A DNA stretch of 64,000 bases from Beijerinckiaceae bacterium RH AL1 (GTDB taxonomy: Bacteria > Pseudomonadota > Alphaproteobacteria > Rhizobiales > Beijerinckiaceae). Made by a program: the position numbers and the translations under genes. Under the pieces are notes generated by a model. The model ran no database searches. It worked only from the letters and a program-made list of their open reading frames with translations, and had not been told where the DNA came from. Positions 31,470-40,372 of the stretch are shown here, piece after piece; the first letter of the stretch is position 1; every line of letters begins with the position of its first letter. The stretch lies in NCBI GenBank assembly GCA_901457705.2, contig LR590083.2, positions 3,968,597-4,032,596 of the forward strand, read 5' to 3'.

Positions 31470-32211
31470 CGGCAGGGACGACCTCCATCGGGAGGCCGGC
31501 GTCGCGGATGCGCGAAAGCTCGGCCGCCGGCGCGCCCGCCTCGACGAGCAGAAGGTCGATCGCAGTGAGCGGCGCGATCGGGAACGGCGCCCGCGTGCCG
31601 AGCTTGTCGGCGGTGGCGGCGACGAGCACCTGCTCGCTGCCGGCGGCGATCGTGCGCTTCAGGGCGGCATCCTCGATGTCGAAGGCGCTGATGCCCTCGG
31701 CGGCCACCGCGCAGGCGCCGAGAAGGCAGAGATCGGCGCGCAGATCGCGCACCGCGTCCTGGGCGATCGCGCCGAGCGCGCTGCCGGAGACCGGGCTGAT
31801 GCGGCCGCCGATCATCACGAGATCGAGCCCGCGGCGGCCGACGAGGGCGGCGGCGATGGCCGGGCTCGTGGTGACGACGGTGAGGCCAGCGTCCTCGGGC
31901 AGTGCCTCGGCGATCGCGAGGTTGGTGCGGCCGGCGTCGATGAAGATGAGGCTGCCGGCGCGCACGTGCCGGGCTGCCGCGGCGGCGAGCGCGGGCAGGG
32001 CGGCAGGACGACGCTCGGCGGCGCCGGGGCGGGCGTTGCGCAGCGCGCCGCCGTAGACGCGACGACAGACGCCGCGCGCGGCGAGGTCGCGCAGGTCGCG
32101 GCGGATCGTGTCGACGGGGACCGCGAAGACGGTGGCGAGGTCGACCGCGACGACGCGGCCCTCGGCGATCAGCCGGTCGGCGATGGCAGCCAGCCTGTCC
32201 TCGCGGATCAT
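31462..32211 (-). CDS. DeoR/GlpR-family transcriptional regulator
   Basis: A 249-residue repressor type. An N-terminal DeoR helix-turn-helix (RLAAIADRLIAEGRVVAVDL, VPVDTIRRDLRDLAARGVCR, VYGGAL) is followed by the DeoRC sugar-phosphate-sensing domain (IFIDAGRTNLAIAEAL, LDLVMIGGRISPVSGSALG, FDIEDAALKRTIAAGSEQVL). The ATG at 32211 gives the normal MIREDRLAAI start. A longer frame would read through an AT-rich repeat block, which is more likely its own operator. It probably controls the downstream MFS and VOC genes. Confidence 0.9.
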   Translation of the reverse strand: MIREDRLAAIADRLIAEGRVVAVDLATVFAVPVDTIRRDLRDLAARGVCRRVYGGALRNARPGAAERRPAALPALAAAAARHVRAGSLIFIDAGRTNLAIAEALPEDAGLTVVTTSPAIAAALVGRRGLDLVMIGGRISPVSGSALGAIAQDAVRDLRADLCLLGACAVAAEGISAFDIEDAALKRTIAAGSEQVLVAATADKLGTRAPFPIAPLTAIDLLLVEAGAPAAELSRIRDAGLPMEVVPADA

Positions 32212-32238
32212 GAGCAAGCACGTATTTTCATGGCAGAT

Positions 32239-32275
32239 CGCGTATAAACGCGCATTTAATCGCGCGTCAACACGC
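32239..32275 (-). promoter_or_regulatory. Repeated AT/CG operator-like block upstream of the DeoR gene
   Basis: On the minus strand three 12-base-spaced copies follow the pattern GCGTGTTGAC, GCGCGATTAAAT, GCGCGTTTATAC. This AT-rich island in very GC-rich DNA sits just before the regulator start. Iterated direct repeats are typical DeoR-family operators, so autoregulation is likely. Confidence 0.5.
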
Positions 32276-32292
32276 AATCCTGCCGGGCTATC

Positions 32293-33447
32293 TCAGCGGG
32301 AGAGCGGCGCCTTCGCGGCGGCGGCCGGCAGCACGCGCCGCAGCCAGCTCAGCCCCTGCAGCGCGAGAAAATTGCGCCAGCGGCGGGCGCGCCAGGCGAG
32401 GCCGGGGTCGAGCGCCATAGCCCGCGCGTAGGCGTCTATGCGTCGCGCCCGGGCGTCACAGGCCTGCTTGGCGGGGTCGGCGTAGAAGCGCGCCACCGCG
32501 GCGGCCGTGGTGTCGCCGGCGGCCAGCCAGCCGGGCACCAGGGCGACGAGGCGTTCGACGTCGGTGAGCACCTTGTCGAGCCCGGCGCCGCCGGTCGGGC
32601 AGGTGGTGGCGAAGGCATCGCCGATCAGCACGATGCCGTCCCGCACCGGGTCCTCGACCACGTGGAGGGCGATCGGGCGGGTGACGACGCGGCCCACGAC
32701 CTCGAACGGGCCGAGCATCGGCGCGAGGCCCGGCATCATTGCGCGCAGCATCTCGGCGGGGTCCGCCCGGAACGCCGCCGCCCAGGCCTCGCCGTGGTGG
32801 CGGTAGACGAAGAGGTTGGCGCGCAGACGCTCGCCGAGCGGGAACAGGGTGAGGTAGGCGGAGCGGTCGGCAAGGCGCTGGCCGTGGTAGGTCAGCGCCG
32901 CGCGCGATCCGCTCGCCAGCGCCACGTCGAAGCCGATGGCGAGGCAATGCTCGGGGTCGAGCACCCGGCGGCGGAAGCCGCAGGCCTCGACGAGCCCGCG
33001 GGGGAGGCCGGTCGCGACCACGACGAGGCGCGCCGCGATCTCGCGTCCGTCGCCGAGCCGCACGCAGGCGCCACCGGGCCCGGGCTCGACCGCCGTGACG
33101 CGGCCGATCCGCAGAGCCGCCGCCGGCACCTCGGCGCGGACGCAGGCGACGAGATCGGGGTAGTCGATGGCGAGCTCCCGGCTCGGGCGCCGCTGCACGA
33201 TCCGGCCGAAGCGGGCGATCGCCAGCTCGCCGACGGGCGTCGCCGCGCGGTGCAGGCGGTCGCCGAAGCCGAGTGCCTCGAGCCGCGCGACCTGCGGCGG
33301 CGACGGCTTCTCGGCGCGAAAGTCCGGCGGATAGGTCTCGTGCAGGTCGCAGAGCGCGACGCGGTGGCCGCCGCGCGCCAGCAGCGCGGCGAGGAGCGAG
33401 CCCGCCATGCCGCCACCGACGATCGCAACCTCGACCTGTTCGCGCAT
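32293..33447 (-). CDS. FAD-dependent oxidoreductase (UbiH/PHBH-like)
   Basis: A 384-residue flavoprotein of the para-hydroxybenzoate hydroxylase fold. The dinucleotide-binding GGGMAGSLLAALLARGG is at the start (residues 10-26), and the second FAD motif DPVRDGIVLIGDAFATTCPT lies near residue 275, with GGAGLDKVLTDVERL after it. The segment AIDYPDLVACVRAEV matches the PHBH middle region. Members hydroxylate aromatics or reduce geranylgeranyl-like or other substrates; which applies is unclear. It stands divergent from the dipeptidase gene. Confidence 0.85.
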   Translation of the reverse strand: MREQVEVAIVGGGMAGSLLAALLARGGHRVALCDLHETYPPDFRAEKPSPPQVARLEALGFGDRLHRAATPVGELAIARFGRIVQRRPSRELAIDYPDLVACVRAEVPAAALRIGRVTAVEPGPGGACVRLGDGREIAARLVVVATGLPRGLVEACGFRRRVLDPEHCLAIGFDVALASGSRAALTYHGQRLADRSAYLTLFPLGERLRANLFVYRHHGEAWAAAFRADPAEMLRAMMPGLAPMLGPFEVVGRVVTRPIALHVVEDPVRDGIVLIGDAFATTCPTGGAGLDKVLTDVERLVALVPGWLAAGDTTAAAVARFYADPAKQACDARARRIDAYARAMALDPGLAWRARRWRNFLALQGLSWLRRVLPAAAAKAPLSR

Positions 33448-33518
33448 CGATCGCCCTTCTTCGCGCCTGAGCTTAAGAGAGGGGCGTTAGCGCGGCCTAA
33501 ATCGTGAGGAGACGGCGG

Positions 33519-34193
33519 ATGCGGAGAGCGGCGATGATCGCCCTGGTCTGGCTCGGCGCCGTCTCCGCGGTCGCCGATCCGGCGATGCCGCCGGACTTCG
33601 TCGACGCCGCGACCGTCGTGCCGGGCCTGCGCACCGACATCCGCTACGCCGGCGCGCACAATTTCACCGGCGCGCCGGTCGCCGGCTACGAGGCGCCGCG
33701 CTGCTGGCTGACGCGCGAGGCCGCGAGCGCGCTTGCCGGCGTGCAGGCCGACCTCGCGCCGCGCGGCCTCGGCCTGCTCGTCTACGACTGCTACCGCCCG
33801 CTGCGCGCCGTGGCCCGCTTTGTCGACTGGGCAAAGGCGCCAGGGCAGGAGGCGGGAAAGCGCGAGTTCTACCCCGACCTGCCGAAGTCCCGCCTCTTCG
33901 CCGAGGGCTACATCGCGGCGCGCTCGGCGCATTCGCGCGGCTCGACGGTCGACCTCACGCTGGTCGATCGTCGCGACGGGCGGCCCCTGGCGATGGGCAC
34001 GCCGTTCGACCTCTTCGGGCCGGCATCGCACCCCGACGCGCCGGGGCAGCCGCGGGACGTGGCCGCCAACCGCGCCCTCCTCGCGCAGGCCATGCAGGCG
34101 CGCGGCTTTTCGCCCTACGACAAGGAATGGTGGCACTTCACCTTGAAGGGCGAGCCGTTCCCCGCGACGTCCTTCGACGTCCCGATCCGCTAG
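33519..34193 (+). CDS. D-alanyl-D-alanine dipeptidase (VanX/DdpX type, M15D)
   Basis: Exported zinc peptidase, 224 residues, with signal peptide MRRAAMIALVWLGAVSAVAD. The substrate-side motif LGLLVYDCYRPLRAV, the zinc/catalytic block SAHSRGSTVDLTL (His and Asp ligands) and the terminal EWWHFTL (catalytic Glu and third ligand His) are all present. It should split D-Ala-D-Ala released in wall turnover or from dead cells. A periplasmic location argues for nutrient scavenging or recycling rather than vancomycin resistance. The ATG at 33519 follows a GAGGAG site; an in-frame GTG at 33504 is less likely. Confidence 0.93.
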   Translation: MRRAAMIALVWLGAVSAVADPAMPPDFVDAATVVPGLRTDIRYAGAHNFTGAPVAGYEAPRCWLTREAASALAGVQADLAPRGLGLLVYDCYRPLRAVARFVDWAKAPGQEAGKREFYPDLPKSRLFAEGYIAARSAHSRGSTVDLTLVDRRDGRPLAMGTPFDLFGPASHPDAPGQPRDVAANRALLAQAMQARGFSPYDKEWWHFTLKGEPFPATSFDVPIR

Positions 34194-34361
34194 CGCGCGC
34201 CGCGACTTAAGACCAAGGGCGGGGGACGGTTCGATTGTAGGCAAGCACGCGGGCGCTGGTGTATGAAGTCGTCCTTCGCGCCGGAACCCGCTTGTTTCCC
34301 TCACGTTTCGGCCGAACGGCACAGCTGAGGCTGGCCATCGTCGCAACGAGGAAAGCACGCA

Positions 34362-34868
34362 ATGATTCTCATGCTTGGAAGCCCGCGTTCGTCGCGACGG
34401 ATGATCGCGCTTGTGGCGGGCGCCGCACTGGCCTCGCTGGCGACGGCGATGCCGGCTTATGCCGGGCCGTTCAGCTCCTTCGAGGGCAACTGGACGGGGG
34501 CCGGCGTCATCTCGATCAACACCGGAGCCAAGGAGCGGCTGCGCTGCAAGGCGCACTACGACGTCGGCGGCGGCGGCACGACGCTCGCCCAGAACCTGAC
34601 CTGCGCGAGCGACAGCTACAAGTTCAACGTCGTTTCGAACGTCCAGGCCGCCGGCAACTCGATCTCGGGCAGCTGGTCGGAGACGTCGCGCGGGGCCGAC
34701 GGTCGCATCGTCGGCTCGATCACGCCGACGCAGATCTCGGCGCAGGTGAGCGGCATCGGCTTCACGGCGCGCATCGGCATCGCGGCCCGCGGCGGCCGCC
34801 AGTCGGTGACGATCTCGCCGACCGGCACCGACATCACCAACGTCTCGGTGACGATGTCGAAGCGCTGA
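34362..34868 (+). CDS. Exported hypothetical protein
   Basis: A 168-residue secreted protein. A signal region (RRMIALVAGAALASLATAMP, cleaved near AYA-GPF) precedes a beta-rich domain: SFEGNWTGAGVISINTGAKE, RLRCKAHYDVGG, LTCASDSYKFNVVSNVQ and GRQSVTISPTGTDITNVSVT. The two cysteines are likely to be disulfide-bonded. Similar unnamed proteins are common in Hyphomicrobiales; the function is unknown. It is followed by a strong intrinsic terminator. Confidence 0.8.
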   Translation: MILMLGSPRSSRRMIALVAGAALASLATAMPAYAGPFSSFEGNWTGAGVISINTGAKERLRCKAHYDVGGGGTTLAQNLTCASDSYKFNVVSNVQAAGNSISGSWSETSRGADGRIVGSITPTQISAQVSGIGFTARIGIAARGGRQSVTISPTGTDITNVSVTMSKR

Positions 34869-34889
34869 ACGGCGGACGCGGCCACATAG

Positions 34890-34918
34890 AAAAGCCCGGC
34901 CTCGCGGCCGGGCTTTTT
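34890..34918. terminator. Strong bidirectional intrinsic terminator
   Basis: Perfect stem AAAAGCCCGGCC / GGCCGGGCTTTT with a four-base loop and an ensuing T-run on the plus strand, A-run on the other. It separates the convergent exported-protein and Omp genes. Confidence 0.9.
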
Positions 34919-34968
34919 GTTTGCGTGCGAACCAAAGCCCGGTCGCCCTGCGGCGACCGAGATCGGGA

Positions 34969-35775
34969 TCAGTAGCGGGCGACGACCGGCGCCGCCGGGA
35001 CGCCGAAGAGGTCGAACTTGTAGTTGATGCCGCCGCGAACGATGTTGCCGTCGTTCTTGACCGAGCTGCCGACGCGACCTGCGTTGAGCGCCTGCGAGCC
35101 GAGGTCGTAGTGCAGGTACTCGGCCTTCAGGGTCACCGCGCTCGAGTGGAAGAAGTTCACGAACGAGGAGGTCGGGATCGCGTACTCGATGCCGCCGCCG
35201 TAGGCGTAGCCGGTGGCAATCTTGTTGGCGACGGCGACGCCGACGCGGTCGTTGATGCCGCCGTAGGCGAAGCCGCCGGTGCCGTAGATCATCACGTTGT
35301 TGAACGCGTAGCCGAGGCGACCGCGGGCGGTGCCGACGAACTGCGTGTTCGCGTTGTAGGGCGCGCCGCCGATGGCGAAGTCGCGACGCAGGTCGGTGTA
35401 GGCCGCATCAGCCTCGACGCCGAGGATGAGACCGCCGCCGCCGAAGCCGCCGCCGAGGTTGCCGAGGATCGGCGCGTTGCCGAGCTGGAAGTTGTAGCCG
35501 ATCTGGCCGCCGCCGGTGAAGCCGTCGGCTTTCGACTGCACGAACGTGCGCGCCGCGCCGGCCGTGGTGTTGAACGACGACTTGGCGTCGAAGGCGTAAC
35601 CGGCGTTGCCGCCGATGTAGAAGCCCGTCCAGGTGAAGACGGGGACCGGCGGGGGGATGTACACCGGCGGAGCACGACGCGAGGGAAGGTCGGCTGCCAG
35701 CGCTGCGGTGGAAGTCGCGCCGAGAAGGGCGACGCCGAGCAGGATCTTTTTCAATTTCAACTCCGAGCGAACCAT
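34969..35775 (-). CDS. Outer-membrane beta-barrel protein (Omp25/31-like)
   Basis: Eight-stranded porin-like surface protein, 268 residues, of the type abundant in Hyphomicrobiales. The signal peptide (KKILLGVALLGATSTAALAA) is followed by the standard mature start ADLPSRRAPPVYIPPPVPVF with TWTGFYIGGNAGYAF. Repeated amphipathic strands follow and the last residues are VVARY, with a terminal aromatic pair typical for Bam recognition. A TTG nearer the signal sequence is an alternative start to the ATG at 35775. Its function is probably structural. Confidence 0.92.
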   Translation of the reverse strand: MVRSELKLKKILLGVALLGATSTAALAADLPSRRAPPVYIPPPVPVFTWTGFYIGGNAGYAFDAKSSFNTTAGAARTFVQSKADGFTGGGQIGYNFQLGNAPILGNLGGGFGGGGLILGVEADAAYTDLRRDFAIGGAPYNANTQFVGTARGRLGYAFNNVMIYGTGGFAYGGINDRVGVAVANKIATGYAYGGGIEYAIPTSSFVNFFHSSAVTLKAEYLHYDLGSQALNAGRVGSSVKNDGNIVRGGINYKFDLFGVPAAPVVARY

Positions 35776-35918
35776 TCGCTGGCGTTCTCTAGCCCATCGA
35801 TCGTGACCATATCCGGTCATGATCGCGTCGCAGGGGCCGTTCGCGCGGCACCGTGATGGAAATGTCGCGAATGCGACAGGCCAGTTACAAACTACAACGT
35901 ATGATTGATATGAAATGA

Positions 35919-35952
35919 CATGATGGCGCCACGTCGCTGCGGCGCCATCATG
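35919..35952. terminator. Perfect 12-bp inverted repeat, probable terminator
   Basis: CATGATGGCGCC, ten bases, GGCGCCATCATG. It lies 24 bp beyond the stop of the RND exporter and upstream of the Omp gene, in AT-rich surroundings. The stem is strong, but the T-tract on the minus strand is interrupted. Confidence 0.55.
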
Positions 35953-35975
35953 CAGTCGTTCGATATAAAACCGTC

Positions 35976-38348
35976 CTACTCGGCGGGGCGATGCTTCAGG
36001 CTGGCCGGCACGAGGCTGTAGAGATACATCGCCGTCGGGCGCAGGATGAGCAGGTCTGCGACAAGCGCCGCAATCATCGCGAAGGCCGACAGCCAGCCGA
36101 ACAAGCGCAACATCGGCAGGTTCGAGAAGGCCGTCACCGCAAGCCCGCAGGCGAGCACCACCGAGGTCAGGATGAGGGCAGGGCCGACGAGGATCGTCGC
36201 GCGCTCGACCGACACCGCGGCGTTCTCGCCGGGCCGCTCCTCCAGACGCAACCTATTCAAGAAGTGGATCGTCGCGCTGAGGCCCAAGCCGAACGAAACG
36301 GTGAGTGCCACGACGCTGGCGAATTGCAGCCCTTCGCCCATCGCATAGAGCAGGGCACCCGATGCGATGATCGGGAAGATGCCCGGCATGATCGCGAGCA
36401 GCATCACCTTCCACGATCTGAAGGCGAGGCCGATGAAGCCGGCGACGAAGACGATCTCGACGGTGAGCCCGCGCGACAGACGCTCGATCATGAGCGCCGA
36501 GTTGCGCGCCGCGATGACCGCGAGGCCGGTGACGGAGATCTGGTAGCCGGGATGCGCCTTGCGCACGGCATCGAGCCGCGCGTCGAGGTCGTCGACCACC
36601 GGCAGGAGCTGGCTCGCGTCCTTGTCGGGGATGCGCCCCGACACCAGCGCAGAGCGCTGATCGGCAGCGACGAAGCGACGCACCAGCGGCTCGGGGATGT
36701 AGCCGACGTACTTCTTCAGCGTCTCGACATCGTTCTCGCCGAGCTTCTGCGACAGCCAATCGCGCAGCGTCTGCAGCGAGAAGACGTTGCCGACGCCGGG
36801 CTCGGAGGCCGTCGTGCGCTGCACCGCCTCGAGCGTGGCCAGCGTCGCCGGCGAGTAGAGATCCTCGCCTTTCGGGATCTCGATGAGCACGTCGACGGGG
36901 TTGGCGCCGGTGAGCTTCCTGTCGAGCGAGCCGTTCGCCGTCACAGCCTGCTCGTTGTTCGGCACCTGGTCGGCGAGCCGGTAGCGCGGCTGCAGGTTGG
37001 TGTAGATGATCGACAGCACGATGCAGACGACGATCGAGATCAGGCTGTAGACGCCGGGGTGCGAGACCATGCGCTCGGCGATCCAGCGGCAGAAGCCGCG
37101 CAGCATGTTGATCGCGGTGTCCGAGCTCGCGGTCGACTGCGCGAGCTTCACCTCGCCGCGCACCAGCGTGACGGCGAGCAGCGGCAGCAGCACCAGCACG
37201 GTGACGAGCGCGATCGCGGTCGTCAGCAGCCCGGCCTCGCCGAACACCTTGATGAGGTCGGAGTCCGAGAACAGCAGCGCGACGAAGGAGACCATCGTCG
37301 TCGTGTGCGTGAGCACGCAGGCCGGCCCGACGACGGCGAGCGCGCCCCTGATCGCCTGCGCCTTGCTCTGGCCGGCGACGAGGCGGTCGCGGATGGCGAA
37401 GGTGAGCTGCATCGAGTCGGAGAAGCTGATCACCATGATCAGCGGCGTCATCACGTTGAGGAAGATGTTGAGCCGGAAGTCGAGCCAGCCGAGCGCGCCG
37501 ACCGAGATCAGGATCGCGACGAGCGGCGGCGCGGCGGCAACCAGCATGAACGAGACGCGGCGGAAGAACAGGATCGCGATCAGGCAACCGGCGACGAAGC
37601 CGATGAGGTTGTAGATGACGCGGTCGCGCTCGACGGAATCGTGGATCTCGAGCTGCATGACCGGCACGCCGGCGAGCTCGCCCTTGAGATTGGAGCCCTC
37701 GAGATCCTCGCTCATCGTCTGGCGGATCTGCTTGACGATGTTGCCGGACTTCGAGCTCGACGCGACGTCGGGATTGAGCGCGAGCACGACCAGCGCCAGC
37801 GTCCCGTCGGGCGAGATCAGCTTGCCGTTGATGAGCTCGTTGGCGCGGATCTTCTTGACGAGATCGTCGTAGGCCTGGCCCTCCGGCAGCGGCTCCGGGA
37901 ACAGCGCGGGCGGGATCGTCTGCCCCGGCTTCGGCGGCTCGCGGGCGGAGAACATCGAGATGATCGAGCGCTCGCCGTCGATCAGCTGCAGGTCGGTAAC
38001 GAGGTTGCGGATCTTCTCGACGTTGTCGCGGACCAAGAGGTCCTTGCCCGAGATGACGACGAGCACGTCGTATTCCGACGACGGGAAGTCGCGCGTCACC
38101 GCCTCGTACTGGCGGAACTGCGGCGTGTTCGAGCGGAAGAGCTGCGAGAGGGAATCGTCGACCTTGAGCTTCATCGCGCCGAAGACGGCGGCGACCGCGA
38201 GGATCGCGAAGACGATGCCGACGAGGAACGGCGCCCTCAGCGAGATGAGGCCCATCCGCTCGGTGCCGAAGGCGAGCTGCGGAAGCCCCGTGTCCGGCGT
38301 ACCGGTCCCCGACCGCGACGACTGGACCTCGCTCTCGACTGATTGCAT
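35976..38348 (-). CDS. RND/MMPL-superfamily exporter
   Basis: Large inner-membrane transporter, 790 residues, with two repeats of one helix, a periplasmic loop and five helices. The first helix is PFLVGIVFAILAVAAVFGAM; the central bundle includes MTPLIMVISFSDSMQLTFAI (cf. the conserved Asp-containing helix 4 of MMPL proteins) and GPACVLTHTTTMVSFVALLF; the second half has VVALTVSFGLGLSATIHFLN. It lacks membrane-fusion and TolC partners here. The family includes mycobacterial MmpL and hopanoid exporter HpnN, so lipid export is plausible but unproven. Confidence 0.88.
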   Translation of the reverse strand: MQSVESEVQSSRSGTGTPDTGLPQLAFGTERMGLISLRAPFLVGIVFAILAVAAVFGAMKLKVDDSLSQLFRSNTPQFRQYEAVTRDFPSSEYDVLVVISGKDLLVRDNVEKIRNLVTDLQLIDGERSIISMFSAREPPKPGQTIPPALFPEPLPEGQAYDDLVKKIRANELINGKLISPDGTLALVVLALNPDVASSSKSGNIVKQIRQTMSEDLEGSNLKGELAGVPVMQLEIHDSVERDRVIYNLIGFVAGCLIAILFFRRVSFMLVAAAPPLVAILISVGALGWLDFRLNIFLNVMTPLIMVISFSDSMQLTFAIRDRLVAGQSKAQAIRGALAVVGPACVLTHTTTMVSFVALLFSDSDLIKVFGEAGLLTTAIALVTVLVLLPLLAVTLVRGEVKLAQSTASSDTAINMLRGFCRWIAERMVSHPGVYSLISIVVCIVLSIIYTNLQPRYRLADQVPNNEQAVTANGSLDRKLTGANPVDVLIEIPKGEDLYSPATLATLEAVQRTTASEPGVGNVFSLQTLRDWLSQKLGENDVETLKKYVGYIPEPLVRRFVAADQRSALVSGRIPDKDASQLLPVVDDLDARLDAVRKAHPGYQISVTGLAVIAARNSALMIERLSRGLTVEIVFVAGFIGLAFRSWKVMLLAIMPGIFPIIASGALLYAMGEGLQFASVVALTVSFGLGLSATIHFLNRLRLEERPGENAAVSVERATILVGPALILTSVVLACGLAVTAFSNLPMLRLFGWLSAFAMIAALVADLLILRPTAMYLYSLVPASLKHRPAE

Positions 38349-38585
38349 CGACGTTCCCTTGCCTGCCGGCCGCTTGCTCGACTACCGCGCGGCCGCGCGG
38401 CGGCGAGACACGTACCGGAGGGTACACTTGTTGTCACGCACGGGGCCGGCCCCTGTGCCGGCGCGGCAACACCTATGCGGCCGCGCGTGGCGCTTCCAAG
38501 GCGGGCCGTAAAGTGGCCATCAAGGCTTTCTTCAAGCTGGAGCCGTCGCAAGCCTCTTCGATCGCGCTGGGGCGTAACAAGGAGG

Positions 38586-39083
38586 ATGGCCGTGAGCCCA
38601 TCGAGTTTCGCCCGCCGCATCGGCCTCGCCGTCGCGCTCGCCGCCGCGCTGGCCGCCGGCGCCTGCTCCAAGGCGCCAGACAACCAGTTCAACGCCTACG
38701 CCGGCGGCGCCGAGCCGGGCAGCGCGGCCGATTTCGCGCAGAACATCGGCGACCGCGTCTTCTTCGACGAGGATTCCTCCGACCTGAACCCGAAGGCGCA
38801 GGAGACGCTGAACCGCCAGGTCGCCTGGCTGCAGCGCTACGACCGCGGGCCGTTCACGATCGAGGGCCACGCCGACGAGCGCGGCACCCGCGAGTACAAT
38901 TTCGCGCTCGGCCAGCGCCGCGCCGCGGCGACCAAGGAGTACATGGTGGCGCGCGGCATCCCCTCGGGCCGCATCCGCACGATCTCCTACGGCAAGGAGC
39001 GGCCGGTCGCGACCTGCAACGACATCTCCTGCTGGTCGCAGAACCGCCGCGCCGTGACGGCCATCGCGCCCGGCCAGAGCTGA
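38586..39083 (+). CDS. pal: Peptidoglycan-associated lipoprotein Pal
   Basis: Outer-membrane lipoprotein of 165 residues that anchors the membrane to peptidoglycan. A lipobox LAAGAC follows the leader (ARRIGLAVALAAALAAGACS). The OmpA-like peptidoglycan-binding domain carries DRVFFDEDSSDLNPKAQETL, TIEGHADERGTREYNFALGQ and RIRTISYGKERPVATCNDIS. The start at 38586 has the ribosome site AAGGAGG. It lies about 20 kb from tolQRAB, an unusual separation, and here it is next to the RND exporter instead. Confidence 0.97.
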   Translation: MAVSPSSFARRIGLAVALAAALAAGACSKAPDNQFNAYAGGAEPGSAADFAQNIGDRVFFDEDSSDLNPKAQETLNRQVAWLQRYDRGPFTIEGHADERGTREYNFALGQRRAAATKEYMVARGIPSGRIRTISYGKERPVATCNDISCWSQNRRAVTAIAPGQS

Positions 39084-39204
39084 GGGCGCGCACGCGTCCT
39101 CTCGTTCGCGCGGGCCGGAGTGAATGCCCACGCGCCGGGCTTGACGACTGCGCCGGAGGAGCTGCCTACTAGTTGGTAGGCAAGGCTGGGTTTGCGCAGC
39201 TGCG

Positions 39205-39381
39205 GTGTCAACTCAATTGCTTTGATCCACATCCGGGTCGAGGCGAGGGCGAAGGCGGCGAGGAAGTTGTCTGCCAGTACTGCGTGACGGTCCGCCGGAA
39301 CTGCTTCACGCGGCAAAAGTAGCGTTCGGCGAGAATTCGCTTGCGGTAGAGGTCGCGCTCGACGGCGCGCTGAAGCTCATC
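39205..39381 (-). pseudogene. Remnant of an IS5-family transposase C-terminus
   Basis: One frame reads DELQRAVERDLYRKRILAER then YFCRVKQFRRTVTQY; the next frame continues LADNFLAAFALASTRMWIKA. Together they match the conserved end of IS5/IS427-type transposases (YxxRxxxERxFxRLKQFRR...NFLAxxxLASxxxW). The N-terminal two-thirds and the ends of the element are missing and the frame is broken, so it is inactive. Confidence 0.7.
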
Positions 39382-39490
39382 GGATAGAGGCGAGCCGCCG
39401 CTCCTTCATCGGCATACCGTCGTTAAGCGAAAACGCCGGGCACCGTTTGATCCGACACGGTCTCGGTCTTGCGCGCCCAAAATGCCCGCT

Positions 39491-40372
39491 TCAAAACGTC
39501 CACGCCAGCTCCGGCATCGCGTGGGTCGGCGTTGCCTTCTCCTCGTCGAGGAACTGCGCCAGCGCGGCCTCGTCGATGGCCGAGCCGCGGCCGCCGACGT
39601 GCAGCCTGGCGCGATGGATGCCCGACGTCACAAGCACCGAGTCGAAGCCCATGCGCGTCGCGCCGGCGATGTCGGTGTGCGTGGCGTCGCCGATCGCCAG
39701 CACGCGCTTCGGCGCGCCGCCGGCGAGCGCCAGCGCCCGCTCGTAGATCGCCGGGAACGGCTTGCCGGCCTGGGTCACGCGGCCGCCGATCGCCTCGTAG
39801 CGCCGCGCGATGGCGCCGGCGCAATATTCCAGCCGGTCGCCGACCTCGACGACGATGTCGGGGTTGGCGCAGATCATCTCGAGATCGCGCGCCTTCAGGG
39901 CGGCGAGGTTTTCGTCGTAGTCCTCCGGCTCGTCTCCCGTCGCGTCGGGACCGATGCAAATGGCCATCTCGGCCGTTTCGATCCCAACCAGCTCGGGCGC
40001 GCGCGGCCCGAGCCGCGCCGCCTCCTTGTAGAGCGCGAACTCGCCGCCCGGGCCGATCGAGAAGAGCGGCGGGCAGCCGGCCGCGACGATCGCCGCGATC
40101 GTGACGTCGCCCGAGGTCGAGATGGCGTCGTAGGCGTCGTGCGGCACGGCAAGCCTGTCCATGCGCCGCTGCACCTGCGCGGCCGGCGCCGGCGCATTCG
40201 TCACCATCACGACGCGGCCGCCGCCCTGGCGGTAGCGCCGCAGCGCGTCGACGGCGGCGGCATGGTGCGCGACGCCGTTGTGGACGACGCCCCAGACGTC
40301 GCAGAGCACGAGATCGTAGGACGCGGCAAGGTCGGCGAGGCCTTTGCGCGCGGTCGCTTGGTGGAAGGTCAT
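39491..40372 (-). CDS. HAD-superfamily class IIA hydrolase (TIGR01459 type)
   Basis: A 293-residue cytoplasmic phosphatase-like protein. Nucleophile motif I is LVLCDVWGVVHNG, motif II VVMVTNAPAPAAQ, and the final Asp motif is RVLAIGDATHTDIAGATRMG. The arrangement and the alphaproteobacterial distribution match the TIGR01459 subfamily related to NagD and 4-nitrophenylphosphatases. The physiological substrate is unknown. Its start overlaps the AmpG gene stop by 4 bp, so the two are co-translated. Confidence 0.92.
   Translation of the reverse strand: MTFHQATARKGLADLAASYDLVLCDVWGVVHNGVAHHAAAVDALRRYRQGGGRVVMVTNAPAPAAQVQRRMDRLAVPHDAYDAISTSGDVTIAAIVAAGCPPLFSIGPGGEFALYKEAARLGPRAPELVGIETAEMAICIGPDATGDEPEDYDENLAALKARDLEMICANPDIVVEVGDRLEYCAGAIARRYEAIGGRVTQAGKPFPAIYERALALAGGAPKRVLAIGDATHTDIAGATRMGFDSVLVTSGIHRARLHVGGRGSAIDEAALAQFLDEEKATPTHAMPELAWTF

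Noticed and set aside
35991-38342. 783-residue plus-strand open frame
   Set aside because: Antisense to the RND exporter; Arg/His/Asp-rich, no membrane or domain pattern.
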